NCBI RefSeq assembly: GCF_000238295.3 | Contig: NZ_AHCD03000041.1 | Location: forward strand, 1-30,856 | Length of the DNA stretch: 30,856 nt | DNA from: Pseudoalteromonas rubra | GTDB lineage: Bacteria; Pseudomonadota; Gammaproteobacteria; Enterobacterales; Alteromonadaceae | Direction: 5' to 3' | Program-made: the position numbers and the translations under genes | Shown here: piece by piece, positions 1 to 9,600 of the stretch | Layout of the letters: each line of letters begins with the position of its first letter | Numbering within the stretch: the stretch's first letter is position 1 | Notes under the pieces: generated by a model | Seen by the model: only the letters and a program-made list of their open reading frames with translations | Told to the model about the DNA's origin: nothing | The model's database searches: none

Positions 1-1
1 A

Positions 2-430
2 AAAGCCGTCCATTTAGGTGCTCAGTCACATCAGGATGTGCCGTTCGAGCAGCTGGTTGAGCAGCTGAATGTGCCCCGCAGCAGTGCCTATACGCCGCTG
101 TTCCAGGTGATGCTGACAACCCGCACCGATTATGCAGTGACGGAGCAGGTCAGTAATCAGGGCTGGTCTTTAGGGGAGGCGCAGCTGAGCCCGCTGGCAG
201 AGGATGCGGTGATTGCCAAGTTTGACCTGGACATCGACCTGACACTGAGCGATGCCGGGGTAGAGATGTGCTGGACCTACGACAAGGCTTTGTTCAGCGA
301 AGCCCGGATTGAGACGCTGAGCCGTCATCTGAGTACCTTACTGACAACCCTGGCACAGCAGGCTCCGGCCACCTTGCTGGCGCACGCTCCGGATACCCTT
401 GCGATGTTGTCGGCAGCCGAGCAACACACG
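2..430 (+). other. C domain, C-terminal end only
   Basis: Translation of the first bases gives the VPFEQLVEQLNVPRS region typical of the late part of a condensation domain, followed by the usual scaffold up to the A-domain linker. The catalytic HHxxxDG lies upstream of the window, so the donor residue cannot be inferred. Confidence 0.9.
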
Positions 431-3400
431 CTGCTGTTAACACTGAACGACAACGCACTCAGTTATGACACCACGCAGAGCATTCATGGTTTATTTGAAC
501 AACAGGTGCAGCGTACACCGCAGGCAACGGCACTGATTTTTAACGGACAGCACATCAGCTATGAGGTGCTGAACCAGCGTGCCAATCAGCTGGCGCATTA
601 TCTGCTGAGCGAACATCAGGTGACCCCGGAAACGCCGCTGGGCGTGTGCAGCAGCCGCTCGGTTGAAATGGTGGTGAGCATCCTGGCGATATTAAAAGTC
701 GGAGGGGCGTATGTGCCGCTGGACCCGAGCTATCCGGCCAGCCGGTTAGGCTATATCGCCAAAGATGCGGGACTGACACACATTCTGGCGTATGACGCAG
801 GTCTGCCGGTTGCACAGGCGCTGATGGCAGAGCAGGGCGGCAGTGCCGTGGATATTGCGACGCTGACACTGAGCGCTTATGCGCAGCACAACCCGGCGCT
901 GACGGCCCTTGGCGGGGATAAGCTGGCCTATGCCATCTACACCTCAGGGTCGACTGGTCAGCCTAAGGGCGTGGCCATCAGTCACCGCAATGTCAACGCA
1001 CTGCTGAGCTGGGCGGATACCGAATACAGCCGTGAAGATTATGCGCGGATGTTATGCAGCACCTCAATCAACTTTGACCTGTCGGCCTTTGAACTGTTTT
1101 TACCTCTGACCCGTGGTGGCAGCTGTGTGCTGGTCGACAGTGCCCTGAGTCTGCTGACGACGCCGGTGGAGGTCACATTAATTAATACGGTGCCTTCGGC
1201 GATTAAAGCGTTGCTGGAGCAGGGAGGCATTCCGGGCGGTGTACGGGTGGTGAACCTGGCAGGCGAGCCGCTGGGTCGCGATGTGGTGAATCAGTTACTC
1301 GCCGGTGAGCACTGTGAGCGGGTGTATAACCTCTACGGTCCATCAGAAGACACCACTTATTCAACCTGTGCGCGCTTTACTCAGCCTCTGGACGAAGCGC
1401 CGAGTATCGGGCGGGTGATTAACAACAGTCAGGCGTTCATCCTTAATGACAAGCTGGCGCTGCTGCCCTATGGCACCACCGGGGAGCTATACCTGGGTGG
1501 TGACGGGCTGGCGCGGGGTTATCTGAATCAGCCTCAGCTAAGTGCCGAGCGTTTCATCGATAATCCATTTTATGATGCCAAGGTGGCAGGCAGCTCAAAG
1601 CGCCTGTACCGCACCGGCGACTTAGTGCGCTATCAGGCGGACGGCAACTTAGCCTTCGTGGGACGCGCAGACGATCAGGTGAAGATCCGGGGCTTCCGGG
1701 TGGAGCTGGGCGAGATAAGCGAACAGCTGAGTCGCCAGGCGGCCATCGACAGCGCAGTGGTGCTGGCGAAAAGCGGGGCCAACGGCCTGTATCTGGTGGC
1801 CTATATTCATCCGACTCAGACACTGGGCGAGGCTGATCACACCGACTTCATCACAGCGGCACTGACGAGCCTGGCAGAGAGTTTACCGGAATACATGGTG
1901 CCGAGGCTGGGTCAGGTGGTCCCTGAGTGGCCGCTGACAGCCAGTGGCAAGATCAACAAAAAGGCGCTGCCGGAGGTGGATGCCACCGCACTGCAGGGTC
2001 GTTACGTAGCACCGCAAACAGACACAGAGCAGGCGGTATGTGAGATTTGGGCGCAGCTACTCAATGTAGAAGCTGGCCAGATAAGCACACAGACAGACTT
2101 TTTCGAGCTGGGCGGACATTCATTGCTGGTCGTCAAGCTGGCCGCTGCACTGCGCGCTGAGCTGGCGGTTGAGCTGCCAGTGAAAACGCTGTTTAACGTT
2201 ACCACCTTAGCTGAGCAGGCCAAAGCCGTTGAAGCCCACCAGGGACAGGCGATACGTGCAGAGATCACTGCCCAGCCCAGAGTTATGCAGGCAGATCCGC
2301 AACTGGGTCAGCACAGTCTGCAGCCACTGTCTTTTGCTCAGCAGCGCTTATGGTTTATCGATCAGCTCAACCAGGGCTCGGCGCAATACAATATGCCGGC
2401 GGCCTTTCATGTTCAGGGCGAACTGAACCTGACTGTAGTTGAGGCCGTGCTGCAGACCATCGTTGACCGTCATGAAGTACTCAGAACCGTGTATCGCGAT
2501 GATGCTCAGGTGATCCGCCAGCAGGCATCTTTTGAGCTCAGTTATGAGGATGTCCGCATGCTGAGTGAGACGGCGCAGCAACAGGCGATTGCCGGGGCGA
2601 TGACGCAACAGCTGAGTCAGCCGTTTGACCTCCAGGCGGCCATCGACAGCGCAGTGGTGCTGGCGAAAAGCGGGGCCAACGGCCTGTATCTGGTGGCCTA
2701 TATTCATCCGACTCAGACACTGGATGAGGCTGAGCACACCGACTTCATCACAGCGGCACTGACGAGCCTGGCAGAGAGTTTACCGGAATACATGGTGCCG
2801 AGGCTGGGCAAGGTGGTCCCTGAGTGGCCGCTGACAGCCAGTGGCAAGATCAACAAAAAGGCGCTGCCGGAGGTGGATGCCACCGCACTGCAGGGTCGTT
2901 ACGTAGCACCGCAAACAGACACAGAGCAGGCGGTATGTGAGATTTGGGCACAGCTACTCAGTGTAGAAGCTGGCCAGATAAGTACACAGACAGACTTTTT
3001 CGAGCTGGGCGGACATTCATTGCTGGTCGTCAAGCTGGCCGCTGCACTGCGCGCTGAGCTGGCGGTTGAGCTGCCAGTGAAAACGCTGTTTAACGTTACC
3101 ACCTTAGCTGAGCAGGCCAAAGCCGTTGAAGCCCACCAGGGACAGGCGATACGTGCAGAGATCACTGCCCAGCCCAGAGTTATGCAGGCAGATCCGCAAC
3201 TGGGTCAGCACAGTCTGCAGCCACTGTCTTTTGCTCAGCAGCGCTTATGGTTTATCGATCAGCTCAACCAGGGCTCGGCGCAATACAATATGCCGGCGGC
3301 CTTTCATGTTCAGGGCGAACTGAACCTGACTGTAGTTGAGGCCGTGCTGCAGACCATCGTTGACCGTCATGAAGTACTCAGAACCGTGTATCGCGATGAT

Positions 3401-6400
3401 GCTCAGGTGATCCGCCAGCAGGCATCTTTTGAGCTCAGTTATGAGGATGTCCGCATGCTGAGTGAGACGGCGCAGCAACAGGCGATTGCCGGGGCGATGA
3501 CGCAACAGCTGAGTCAGCCGTTTGACCTCAGCAGTGAGGTGATGATGCGTGCAGGCTATATTCAGACCTCACAAAGCAGCGGAGTGCTGTTGTTCAACAT
3601 GCATCATATTGCCTCCGATGGCTGGTCAATGCAGGTACTGATCAAAGAATTTGTTGCACTCTACCTTGCCTACAGTCAGGGACAGGAGAATCCGCTGGCA
3701 CCTCTGACTATTCAGTACGCAGATTACGCGCAGTGGCAACGAACCTATTTAGAAGATGGCGTGCTAGACGAACAGTTGGGTTACTGGCAACAGCAACTGG
3801 CACAGTTGCCGGCAGTACACAGCCTGCCTCTGGACCATCCTCGTCCGGACGTCAAGCAGCATCAGGGTGGCCAGGTTAAAAGTACACTCAGTACTGAGGT
3901 TGCTCAGGGGCTGGCGGCGCTGGCTAAAGCGCAGGGGCTGACACCATTTATGTTACTCCATGGTGCGCTGTCATTGCTGTTATCCAGACACAGTAATGCC
4001 CAGGATATTGTGATTGGCACGCCGGTAGCCAACCGTATGCAAGCAGAGCTTGCCCCTCTAATTGGCTTTTTTGTCAACACGCTGGTGCTGAATGTAAACA
4101 CCGCGCAGGCCACTTTGGCAGATTATCTGGCGCACGTTAAAGCAGTCCATCTGGATGCCCAGTCAAACCAGGATGTGCCATTTGAGCAGCTGGTAGAGCA
4201 GCTCAATGTGCCACGCAGCAGTGCTTACACCCCGCTGTTTCAGGTGATGCTGACAACCACCACGGATTATGGGGTCACCGATCAGTCGATAGATAACAAC
4301 TGGTCGCTAGGCGACGCGCAGTTGAGTCCCCTGGCTGATGACGCCGTGATTGCCAAGTTTGATCTCGATATAGATATGGCGCTGAGCGATACCGGAGTGG
4401 ATATCTGCTGGACCTATGACAAGGCGCTGTTCAGCCAAGAGCGGATTGAGACCCTGAGTCGCCATCTTTGCACATTGTTGACAACGTTTGCGCAACAGAC
4501 GACTGAGGCATTACTCGCACAGGCACCTGGCGCACTCACCATACTGTCAGAGTCAGAACAACACGAGTTGCTGGTGACCTTTAATCAGCAAGTAGAAAGT
4601 TTTGATGCGACACAGTGCATCCACACGTTATTTGAACAGCAAGCCCTGGCCACGCCGGACGCCACTGCACTGGTCTTTGAAGAGCAACATATTAGCTATG
4701 GTGCGCTGAACCAGCGCGCAAATCAACTGGCGCACTATCTGCTGAACGAGTGTCAGCTGACGCCTGAAACTTTAGTGGGTGTGTGCAGTAGCCGCTCGGT
4801 AGAGATGGTGGTGAGCATTCTGGCGATACTGAAAGCCGGGGGGGCCTACGTACCGCTCGACCCAAGCTATCCGAACTGTCGTCTGAGTCATATGGCATCA
4901 GATGCGAAGTTGCAACACATTCTTGGCTACGACACTGGCCTGAGCGTGGCTGATGGACTGATGACTGAGCTTGGCGGCAAAGCCATAGATATTGCGTCGC
5001 TTGACCTCAGTGGGTATCCGCAGGACAACCCTGCTCAGGTAGAAGTGTGCGGTAACAACCTGGCCTATGTCATATATACCTCAGGCTCTACCGGAAAACC
5101 TAAAGGGGTTGCAGTAGAGCATAGCTCGCTGGTCAATTATCAATGTCACTGTCGCACGCAATATGAGCTGACCGCTGAAGATGTGATGTTGCAGTTCTCA
5201 ACCATGAGCTTCGATATTTTTGTTGAAGAGTTGTTTGGGGCCTTGTGCCAGGGGGCCTCTCTGGTACTACGCAATGAGGAGTGCCTTGGCAGCGCTGCGG
5301 CGTTCAACGCATTTTGTAGTGCGCATCAAGTCACGGTAATGAGCCTGCCAACCGCGTTCTGGAAGCAAATGACCGATATGGAGGGGGCATTTGCCATTGC
5401 AACACTGCGTGCGGTGATCATCGGTGGTGAAGCCATGGGGCAAACGCATATGGAACGCTTCTTTAGCGCAGCACCTACAGTGACTTTGTTCAACAGTTAC
5501 GGACCGACAGAAGCAACGATAACGGCGACCACATCGCGTTTGCATGCAGCGTCGAGCACTGAGCTTGTCACCATAGGCAAGGCGAACGTCAATAACACCT
5601 TACTGGTACTCAATGAAGACGGTGGATTGGTTCCTAAGGGCTGTGAAGGCGAGTTGTACATTGGTGGACCAGGTGTAGCGCGAGGTTACCTGAATCAACC
5701 TCAGCTCAGTGCGGAGCGGTTTATCAGTAACCCTTATGCTGATCAGTGTTTGGCGATAGAGGCACCGCGCTTATATCGCACCGGCGACCTGGTGCGTTAC
5801 ACCGACCAGGGGGAGCTGATCTTCATTGGCCGCAACGACGACCAGGTGAAGCTACGAGGATTTCGTGTGGAACTGGGTGAGTTGAGTGGGATTTTAGCGC
5901 AGCAGCCTCAGGTTCAGGATGCCGCTGTAACTGTTTTTAAGGTTGATACAGAGCAGCACCTGGCCGCTTACCTTAAGTTGCATGCGAGCGATTCAGAAGC
6001 CGATCCACAAGACACCTTGCAGGCGATCCGCAATCAGCTGGCAGAGCAACTGCCACAGTATATGCAGCCAGGCAGCCTGAACATTGTCGATGAACTGCCG
6101 CTGACAGTGAACGGCAAGCTAGATGTGGCTGCTTTGCCTGAGCCCAAACTCAATATGCAACAAAGCGAATACTGTGCGCCAACGACTGAGCTGGAGCATC
6201 AACTGGTTGCAATCTGGGCGCAGTTACTGTCTCGCGAAACGCAGGACATCGGGGTCACAACCAGTTTCTTTAATCTCGGCGGGCATTCACTGCTGATCTT
6301 AAAAGCCGTCTCTCAGATCCAGACACAATTTGACGTGTCTCTGACGGTACAAACCATTTTTGAAAACGACACGGTAGCCACACTGGCTGCCCAAATCGAG

Positions 6401-6478
6401 CGCCAACGCAATCAACAAGCATTAAAACAACAAATTAACGATGCCAGCGCAGACCAAATTGAAAGGGTAGAATTCTAA
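2..6478 (+). CDS. Non-ribosomal peptide synthetase, 5'-partial
   Basis: Multi-module NRPS that adds amino acids to a carrier-bound peptide in the cytoplasm. The frame is open from base 2 and the first residues already match the C-terminal part of a condensation domain, so the gene starts upstream; the GTG at 38 is internal. Order seen: C (end only), A, PCP, C (first third only), A (end only), PCP, C, A, PCP. Phosphopantetheine serines in GGHS lie at 2120, 3017 and 6287. The complete C domain has HHIASDG at 3602. The interrupted C/A-PCP piece comes from an 897-bp near-identical tandem repeat. The protein ends in a charged tail after the last PCP (final residues QIERVEF), a likely docking tail for the next protein. 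The TAA stop overlaps the next ATG. The NRPS assignment is certain; product and true module number are not. Confidence 0.96.
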   Translation, partial: KAVHLGAQSHQDVPFEQLVEQLNVPRSSAYTPLFQVMLTTRTDYAVTEQVSNQGWSLGEAQLSPLAEDAVIAKFDLDIDLTLSDAGVEMCWTYDKALFSEARIETLSRHLSTLLTTLAQQAPATLLAHAPDTLAMLSAAEQHTLLLTLNDNALSYDTTQSIHGLFEQQVQRTPQATALIFNGQHISYEVLNQRANQLAHYLLSEHQVTPETPLGVCSSRSVEMVVSILAILKVGGAYVPLDPSYPASRLGYIAKDAGLTHILAYDAGLPVAQALMAEQGGSAVDIATLTLSAYAQHNPALTALGGDKLAYAIYTSGSTGQPKGVAISHRNVNALLSWADTEYSREDYARMLCSTSINFDLSAFELFLPLTRGGSCVLVDSALSLLTTPVEVTLINTVPSAIKALLEQGGIPGGVRVVNLAGEPLGRDVVNQLLAGEHCERVYNLYGPSEDTTYSTCARFTQPLDEAPSIGRVINNSQAFILNDKLALLPYGTTGELYLGGDGLARGYLNQPQLSAERFIDNPFYDAKVAGSSKRLYRTGDLVRYQADGNLAFVGRADDQVKIRGFRVELGEISEQLSRQAAIDSAVVLAKSGANGLYLVAYIHPTQTLGEADHTDFITAALTSLAESLPEYMVPRLGQVVPEWPLTASGKINKKALPEVDATALQGRYVAPQTDTEQAVCEIWAQLLNVEAGQISTQTDFFELGGHSLLVVKLAAALRAELAVELPVKTLFNVTTLAEQAKAVEAHQGQAIRAEITAQPRVMQADPQLGQHSLQPLSFAQQRLWFIDQLNQGSAQYNMPAAFHVQGELNLTVVEAVLQTIVDRHEVLRTVYRDDAQVIRQQASFELSYEDVRMLSETAQQQAIAGAMTQQLSQPFDLQAAIDSAVVLAKSGANGLYLVAYIHPTQTLDEAEHTDFITAALTSLAESLPEYMVPRLGKVVPEWPLTASGKINKKALPEVDATALQGRYVAPQTDTEQAVCEIWAQLLSVEAGQISTQTDFFELGGHSLLVVKLAAALRAELAVELPVKTLFNVTTLAEQAKAVEAHQGQAIRAEITAQPRVMQADPQLGQHSLQPLSFAQQRLWFIDQLNQGSAQYNMPAAFHVQGELNLTVVEAVLQTIVDRHEVLRTVYRDDAQVIRQQASFELSYEDVRMLSETAQQQAIAGAMTQQLSQPFDLSSEVMMRAGYIQTSQSSGVLLFNMHHIASDGWSMQVLIKEFVALYLAYSQGQENPLAPLTIQYADYAQWQRTYLEDGVLDEQLGYWQQQLAQLPAVHSLPLDHPRPDVKQHQGGQVKSTLSTEVAQGLAALAKAQGLTPFMLLHGALSLLLSRHSNAQDIVIGTPVANRMQAELAPLIGFFVNTLVLNVNTAQATLADYLAHVKAVHLDAQSNQDVPFEQLVEQLNVPRSSAYTPLFQVMLTTTTDYGVTDQSIDNNWSLGDAQLSPLADDAVIAKFDLDIDMALSDTGVDICWTYDKALFSQERIETLSRHLCTLLTTFAQQTTEALLAQAPGALTILSESEQHELLVTFNQQVESFDATQCIHTLFEQQALATPDATALVFEEQHISYGALNQRANQLAHYLLNECQLTPETLVGVCSSRSVEMVVSILAILKAGGAYVPLDPSYPNCRLSHMASDAKLQHILGYDTGLSVADGLMTELGGKAIDIASLDLSGYPQDNPAQVEVCGNNLAYVIYTSGSTGKPKGVAVEHSSLVNYQCHCRTQYELTAEDVMLQFSTMSFDIFVEELFGALCQGASLVLRNEECLGSAAAFNAFCSAHQVTVMSLPTAFWKQMTDMEGAFAIATLRAVIIGGEAMGQTHMERFFSAAPTVTLFNSYGPTEATITATTSRLHAASSTELVTIGKANVNNTLLVLNEDGGLVPKGCEGELYIGGPGVARGYLNQPQLSAERFISNPYADQCLAIEAPRLYRTGDLVRYTDQGELIFIGRNDDQVKLRGFRVELGELSGILAQQPQVQDAAVTVFKVDTEQHLAAYLKLHASDSEADPQDTLQAIRNQLAEQLPQYMQPGSLNIVDELPLTVNGKLDVAALPEPKLNMQQSEYCAPTTELEHQLVAIWAQLLSRETQDIGVTTSFFNLGGHSLLILKAVSQIQTQFDVSLTVQTIFENDTVATLAAQIERQRNQQALKQQINDASADQIERVEF
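470..2240 (+). other. A-PCP, pocket suggests alanine
   Basis: Core motifs are present in order: GGAYVPLDP near 710, YTSGSTGQPKG near 935, FDLSAFE near 1073, NLYGPSED near 1330, LYRTGDL near 1605, KIRGFRVELGE near 1684 and the A10 lysine in NGK-like SGKINKKALP near 1945. Reading the pocket against GrsA gives D-L-F-N-N-A-L-T-Y-K, a code I recall for Ala-activating domains. The PCP has GGHS with serine at 2120. From 1735 onward the sequence is repeated downstream. Confidence 0.75.
1735..3529 (+). repeat. 897-bp near-identical tandem repeat (A end-PCP-C start)
   Basis: Copy 1 is 1735-2631 and copy 2 is 2632-3528 (identity runs on through 3529). The offset is exactly 897 bases, or 299 codons, so the frame is kept. 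By eye the copies differ at about eight bases, all in the first 370 bases, with four changed residues; the remaining 500 or so bases look identical. The junction shares only one base with both parents, so it is not a crossover inside long homology. Confidence 0.93.
2325..3180 (+). other. Chimeric segment: C start fused to A end, then PCP
   Basis: A C domain begins normally (FAQQRLWFIDQL, then RHEVLRTVYRD) but stops after SQPFDL at about 2632. It is joined in frame to the A-domain segment just after the A8 motif (AIDSAVVLAKSG). The A10 motif and a normal PCP (serine at 3017) follow. The segment has no HHxxxDG and no substrate pocket, so as read it could neither condense nor activate. It is either the remnant of a full module or an assembly artefact. 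Confidence 0.85.
3222..6380 (+). other. C-A-PCP module, pocket unclear, possibly basic residue
   Basis: Complete module. The C domain has HHIASDGWS at 3602. The A domain has YTSGSTGKPKG near 5080, FDIFVEELF near 5212, NSYGPTEAT near 5494, LYRTGDL near 5772 and NGKLDVAALP near 6113. The hand-read pocket is D-I-E-S-I-G-S-I-T-K. It shares the E-S-I-G-S core with codes I associate with Lys or Orn activation, but this is a weak match. The PCP serine is at 6287. Confidence 0.7.
6462..6467 (+). promoter_or_regulatory. Weak ribosome binding site for the giant NRPS
   Basis: AAAGGG lies ten bases before the ATG at 6478. The start overlaps the upstream TAA by one base, so translational coupling probably matters more than this weak site. 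The start is supported by the TubC-like docking domain that begins immediately. Confidence 0.5.
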
Positions 6479-6645
6479 TGAACACACAAGCAATTATCGA
6501 TCAACTAACTAACAACCAAATCCTACTTTCTGTCAATGGCGACCGTCTTGCGGTGGAGGCCAAAAAGGGCGCATTAACCCCGGAACTGGCCAGCCTGATC
6601 CGTGACAATAAGCCAGCGCTGATGGAGTATTTGTCACAGCAGCAA
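6478..6645 (+). other. TubC-like N-terminal docking domain
   Basis: The first 55 residues (IIDQLTNNQILLSVNGDRL, then GALTPELASLIRDNKPALMEYL) match the pattern of TubC_N docking domains: a helix, a beta hairpin with a polar tip, then L-T-P-E-L and a K-x-x-L-x-x-x-L helix. Such domains bind the short C-terminal tail of the preceding synthetase, here the protein ending at 6478. Confidence 0.8.
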
Positions 6646-9600
6646 GCGCCGCTGGCGGCTGTGAACCCGATTCAGCCTGTGGTGCGTGAAGCCGGGAAAA
6701 GCTATCCCTTATCTTCTGCACAAAAACGTTTCTGGTTTATCGACCAGCTGCGTGGCGGCTCCAGTGATTATCATATGCCGCTGGCATTTACCCTGACCGA
6801 TGCGGTGTCCATGACACACCTGGAGAGCGCGCTGAATCATGTGCTGAAAAAGCATGAAATCTTGCGCAGTCGTTATGTGTTGGCAGCCGATGGTGCCGCT
6901 GAGCAGCAACTGAGCGACGAGTCGATCAGCATTCGCTATCATGACAGTGCTACCTGCGATGAACAGACGTTTAAAGCTGACATCCAGGCCTGCATTGCGG
7001 CCCCCTTTGTACTGGACAGCGACCTGATGATCCGTGTTGATCACTTCCGCACCCCAGACGCACTGCACGCAGATGCCTTGCTCATTATCAATATTCACCA
7101 TATTGCTTGTGATGCCTGGTCTTTAGATATTCTGAAACAAGATTTGATGACCGCGTATATGCAGTTGCAAGGGGGTATGCAGCCTCAGGCTGAGTTGCCT
7201 CTGCAGTACCTGGATTACGCCAGCTGGCAACAGGACTGGCTGAACGGTGAGCAATGCGCACAGCAAACCGATTACTGGCGCAACAAACTGGCGGGTATGG
7301 CGCAATTACACAGTCTGCCGCTGGATCATGCGCGTCAGGCAGATAAAGCCAACTTTGGTAAGTTATACAGTGAAGCGCTGCCTGTTGAGCTGGTGCCCGT
7401 GTTGCACCGCATTGCCAGGGAATACAAGTTAACGCCCTTTATGCTGCTACACAGCGCGCTGGCACTGGCGCTCTCTCAGTATGGTCAGTATCAGGATGTG
7501 GTAATGGGCACCACGATCTCCAATCGTGACAGCGAACAATTACATCCTATGATTGGGTGCTTCCTGAATCGACTGGTACTGCGTTTGGATACCGACAGAG
7601 CACAGTCGCTGTCTGATTATCTGAAACAGGTTGCGCGTACGCATATAGAGGCGCAGAACAATCAGTTGCTGCCGTTTGACAATCTGGTTGAAGCGCTGGA
7701 GATCACCCGAGCTGCTAACTACAGCCCGTTATTCCAGATCCAGTTTACACTGGGCTCTGAGCTGGGCGAACTCTCAAGCCAGGATGCCGCTTTGCTTAGC
7801 AACGCCGGATTTGCAGGCTTTGAGCTGAGTAAAGAGACAGTCGTGGTGCGTGGCGACCTGGATATTCATGCCCGTGTATCTGAGCAAAACATGGTCATTG
7901 ACTGGTCGTATGACAACGAATTATTCGATACCCAAACCATTGCCACGCTGAGCAGTTTGTTTCAGCAGATCTGCCGTAATCTGACCCAGGCATATCAGCA
8001 ACAAACCATCACGACAGCCAGTGTTGCCGATGTGATGTTTAATCAGCCTCAGACTTTATATACCCAGGTGGGTGAGTGTCGTCTGGATGATGCCACAGGC
8101 CTGATTGAGCGATTTGAGCAGCAGGCAGCGCTGACACCGGATGCGATTGCCGTACACAGTGACACCGAACAGCTTAGTTATGCGCAGCTTAATGCGCAGG
8201 CGGCTAAACTGGCTGACTGTTTGCAGGAGCAGGGCGTTGAGCCCGGCGATCTGGTGGGTGTTTGCATGCCACGCAGTGCCTGCCTGATGGTCAGCTTACT
8301 GGGCGTACTCAAAGCCGGGGCAGCCTATATTCCGTTTGAACCCAGCAACACCAAAGCCCGTAACCAGCAAATTATCGCTGATGCCGCTCTGGAGTGGGTG
8401 ATTGTCAGTGACGCACTGGCCGCCCGTGTTCCGGATGCCGGGGTTGACCTGCTGTTACTGGAGCAGGATGTCACTGATGCAAACTGGCTCAGTGGCTATG
8501 ACAGCGATTTTTGCGCGGAAACGGTTGCCCATGACAGCCCCGCGTATGTGATTTACACCTCTGGCTCCACCGGCACCCCCAAAGGCGTGGAGATCAGCCA
8601 CCGGGCCCTGATGGATTATTTGAACTTTGCCCTCAAAGGCTACTATGCCGACCACCTCAACGGCTCACTGCTGGTGACATCACACGGTTTTGATATTGGT
8701 GTTCCGAGTTTGTACTTACCGCTCTTGAGTGGTGGCAGTGTGCAATTGCTGGATAATCAGGAGTTGTTACCGGTCCTGAGTAAAGCGCTGAATAAAGCGG
8801 ATGAGCCACGACTGGTGCGGATGACGCCGCATCATGTGGAAGGGATACTGGCCTTGCAGGAGGCGCCGCTTGCAGGCGTGCAGCACGTGTTTGTGATTGG
8901 CGGTGAGCGCTTTGAGCGCGATGTGGCACTGGCCTTACAAACCCAGTTCCCGGACAGTCAGGTATTCAACCACTATGGTCCGTCTGAGGCTACGGTAGGC
9001 TGTGTGATGTATGACATCAGTGCCAATCAGGCCGACTTACCGGCGGAGCTACCCATTGGCCGGGCCATGGACAACACCTATGCCTATGTACTGGATGCGC
9101 AGCTTAACGCCCTGCCACAGGGTGCCCGGGGTGAGTTGTTTGTCGGCGGGCCGTGTCTGGCCACAGGTTATGTGAATAACCCGACGCTGAGCGCCGAGCG
9201 CTTTATTGAGAACCCGTTTTATGACCCCAGTGATGCGACCAGTCCGGCCCGTTTGTATCGCACCGGCGATCAGGTGCGCTATCAAAACAGTGGCGAGCTG
9301 ATGTTTTTAGGACGCATAGACGAGCAGGTTAAGATCCGGGGTTTCCGGGTGGAGCTGGGTGATATCAGCAGCCAGTTGCAGCAAGTCACTGGCGTTGAAT
9401 CCGCTGAGGTGTTGTGTAAATGCGCGGAAACGGTTGCCCATGACAGCCCCGCGTATGTGATTTACACCTCTGGCTCCACCGGCACCCCCAAAGGCGTGGA
9501 GATCAGCCACCGGGCCCTGATGGATTATTTGAACTTTGCCCTCAAAGGCTACTATGCCGACCACCTCAACGGCTCACTGCTGGTGACATCACACGGTTTT

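Noticed and set aside
38..40. GTG at 38 as the start of the first gene
   Set aside because: The frame is open to base 2 and the upstream residues continue a condensation domain; the gene simply enters from outside the window.
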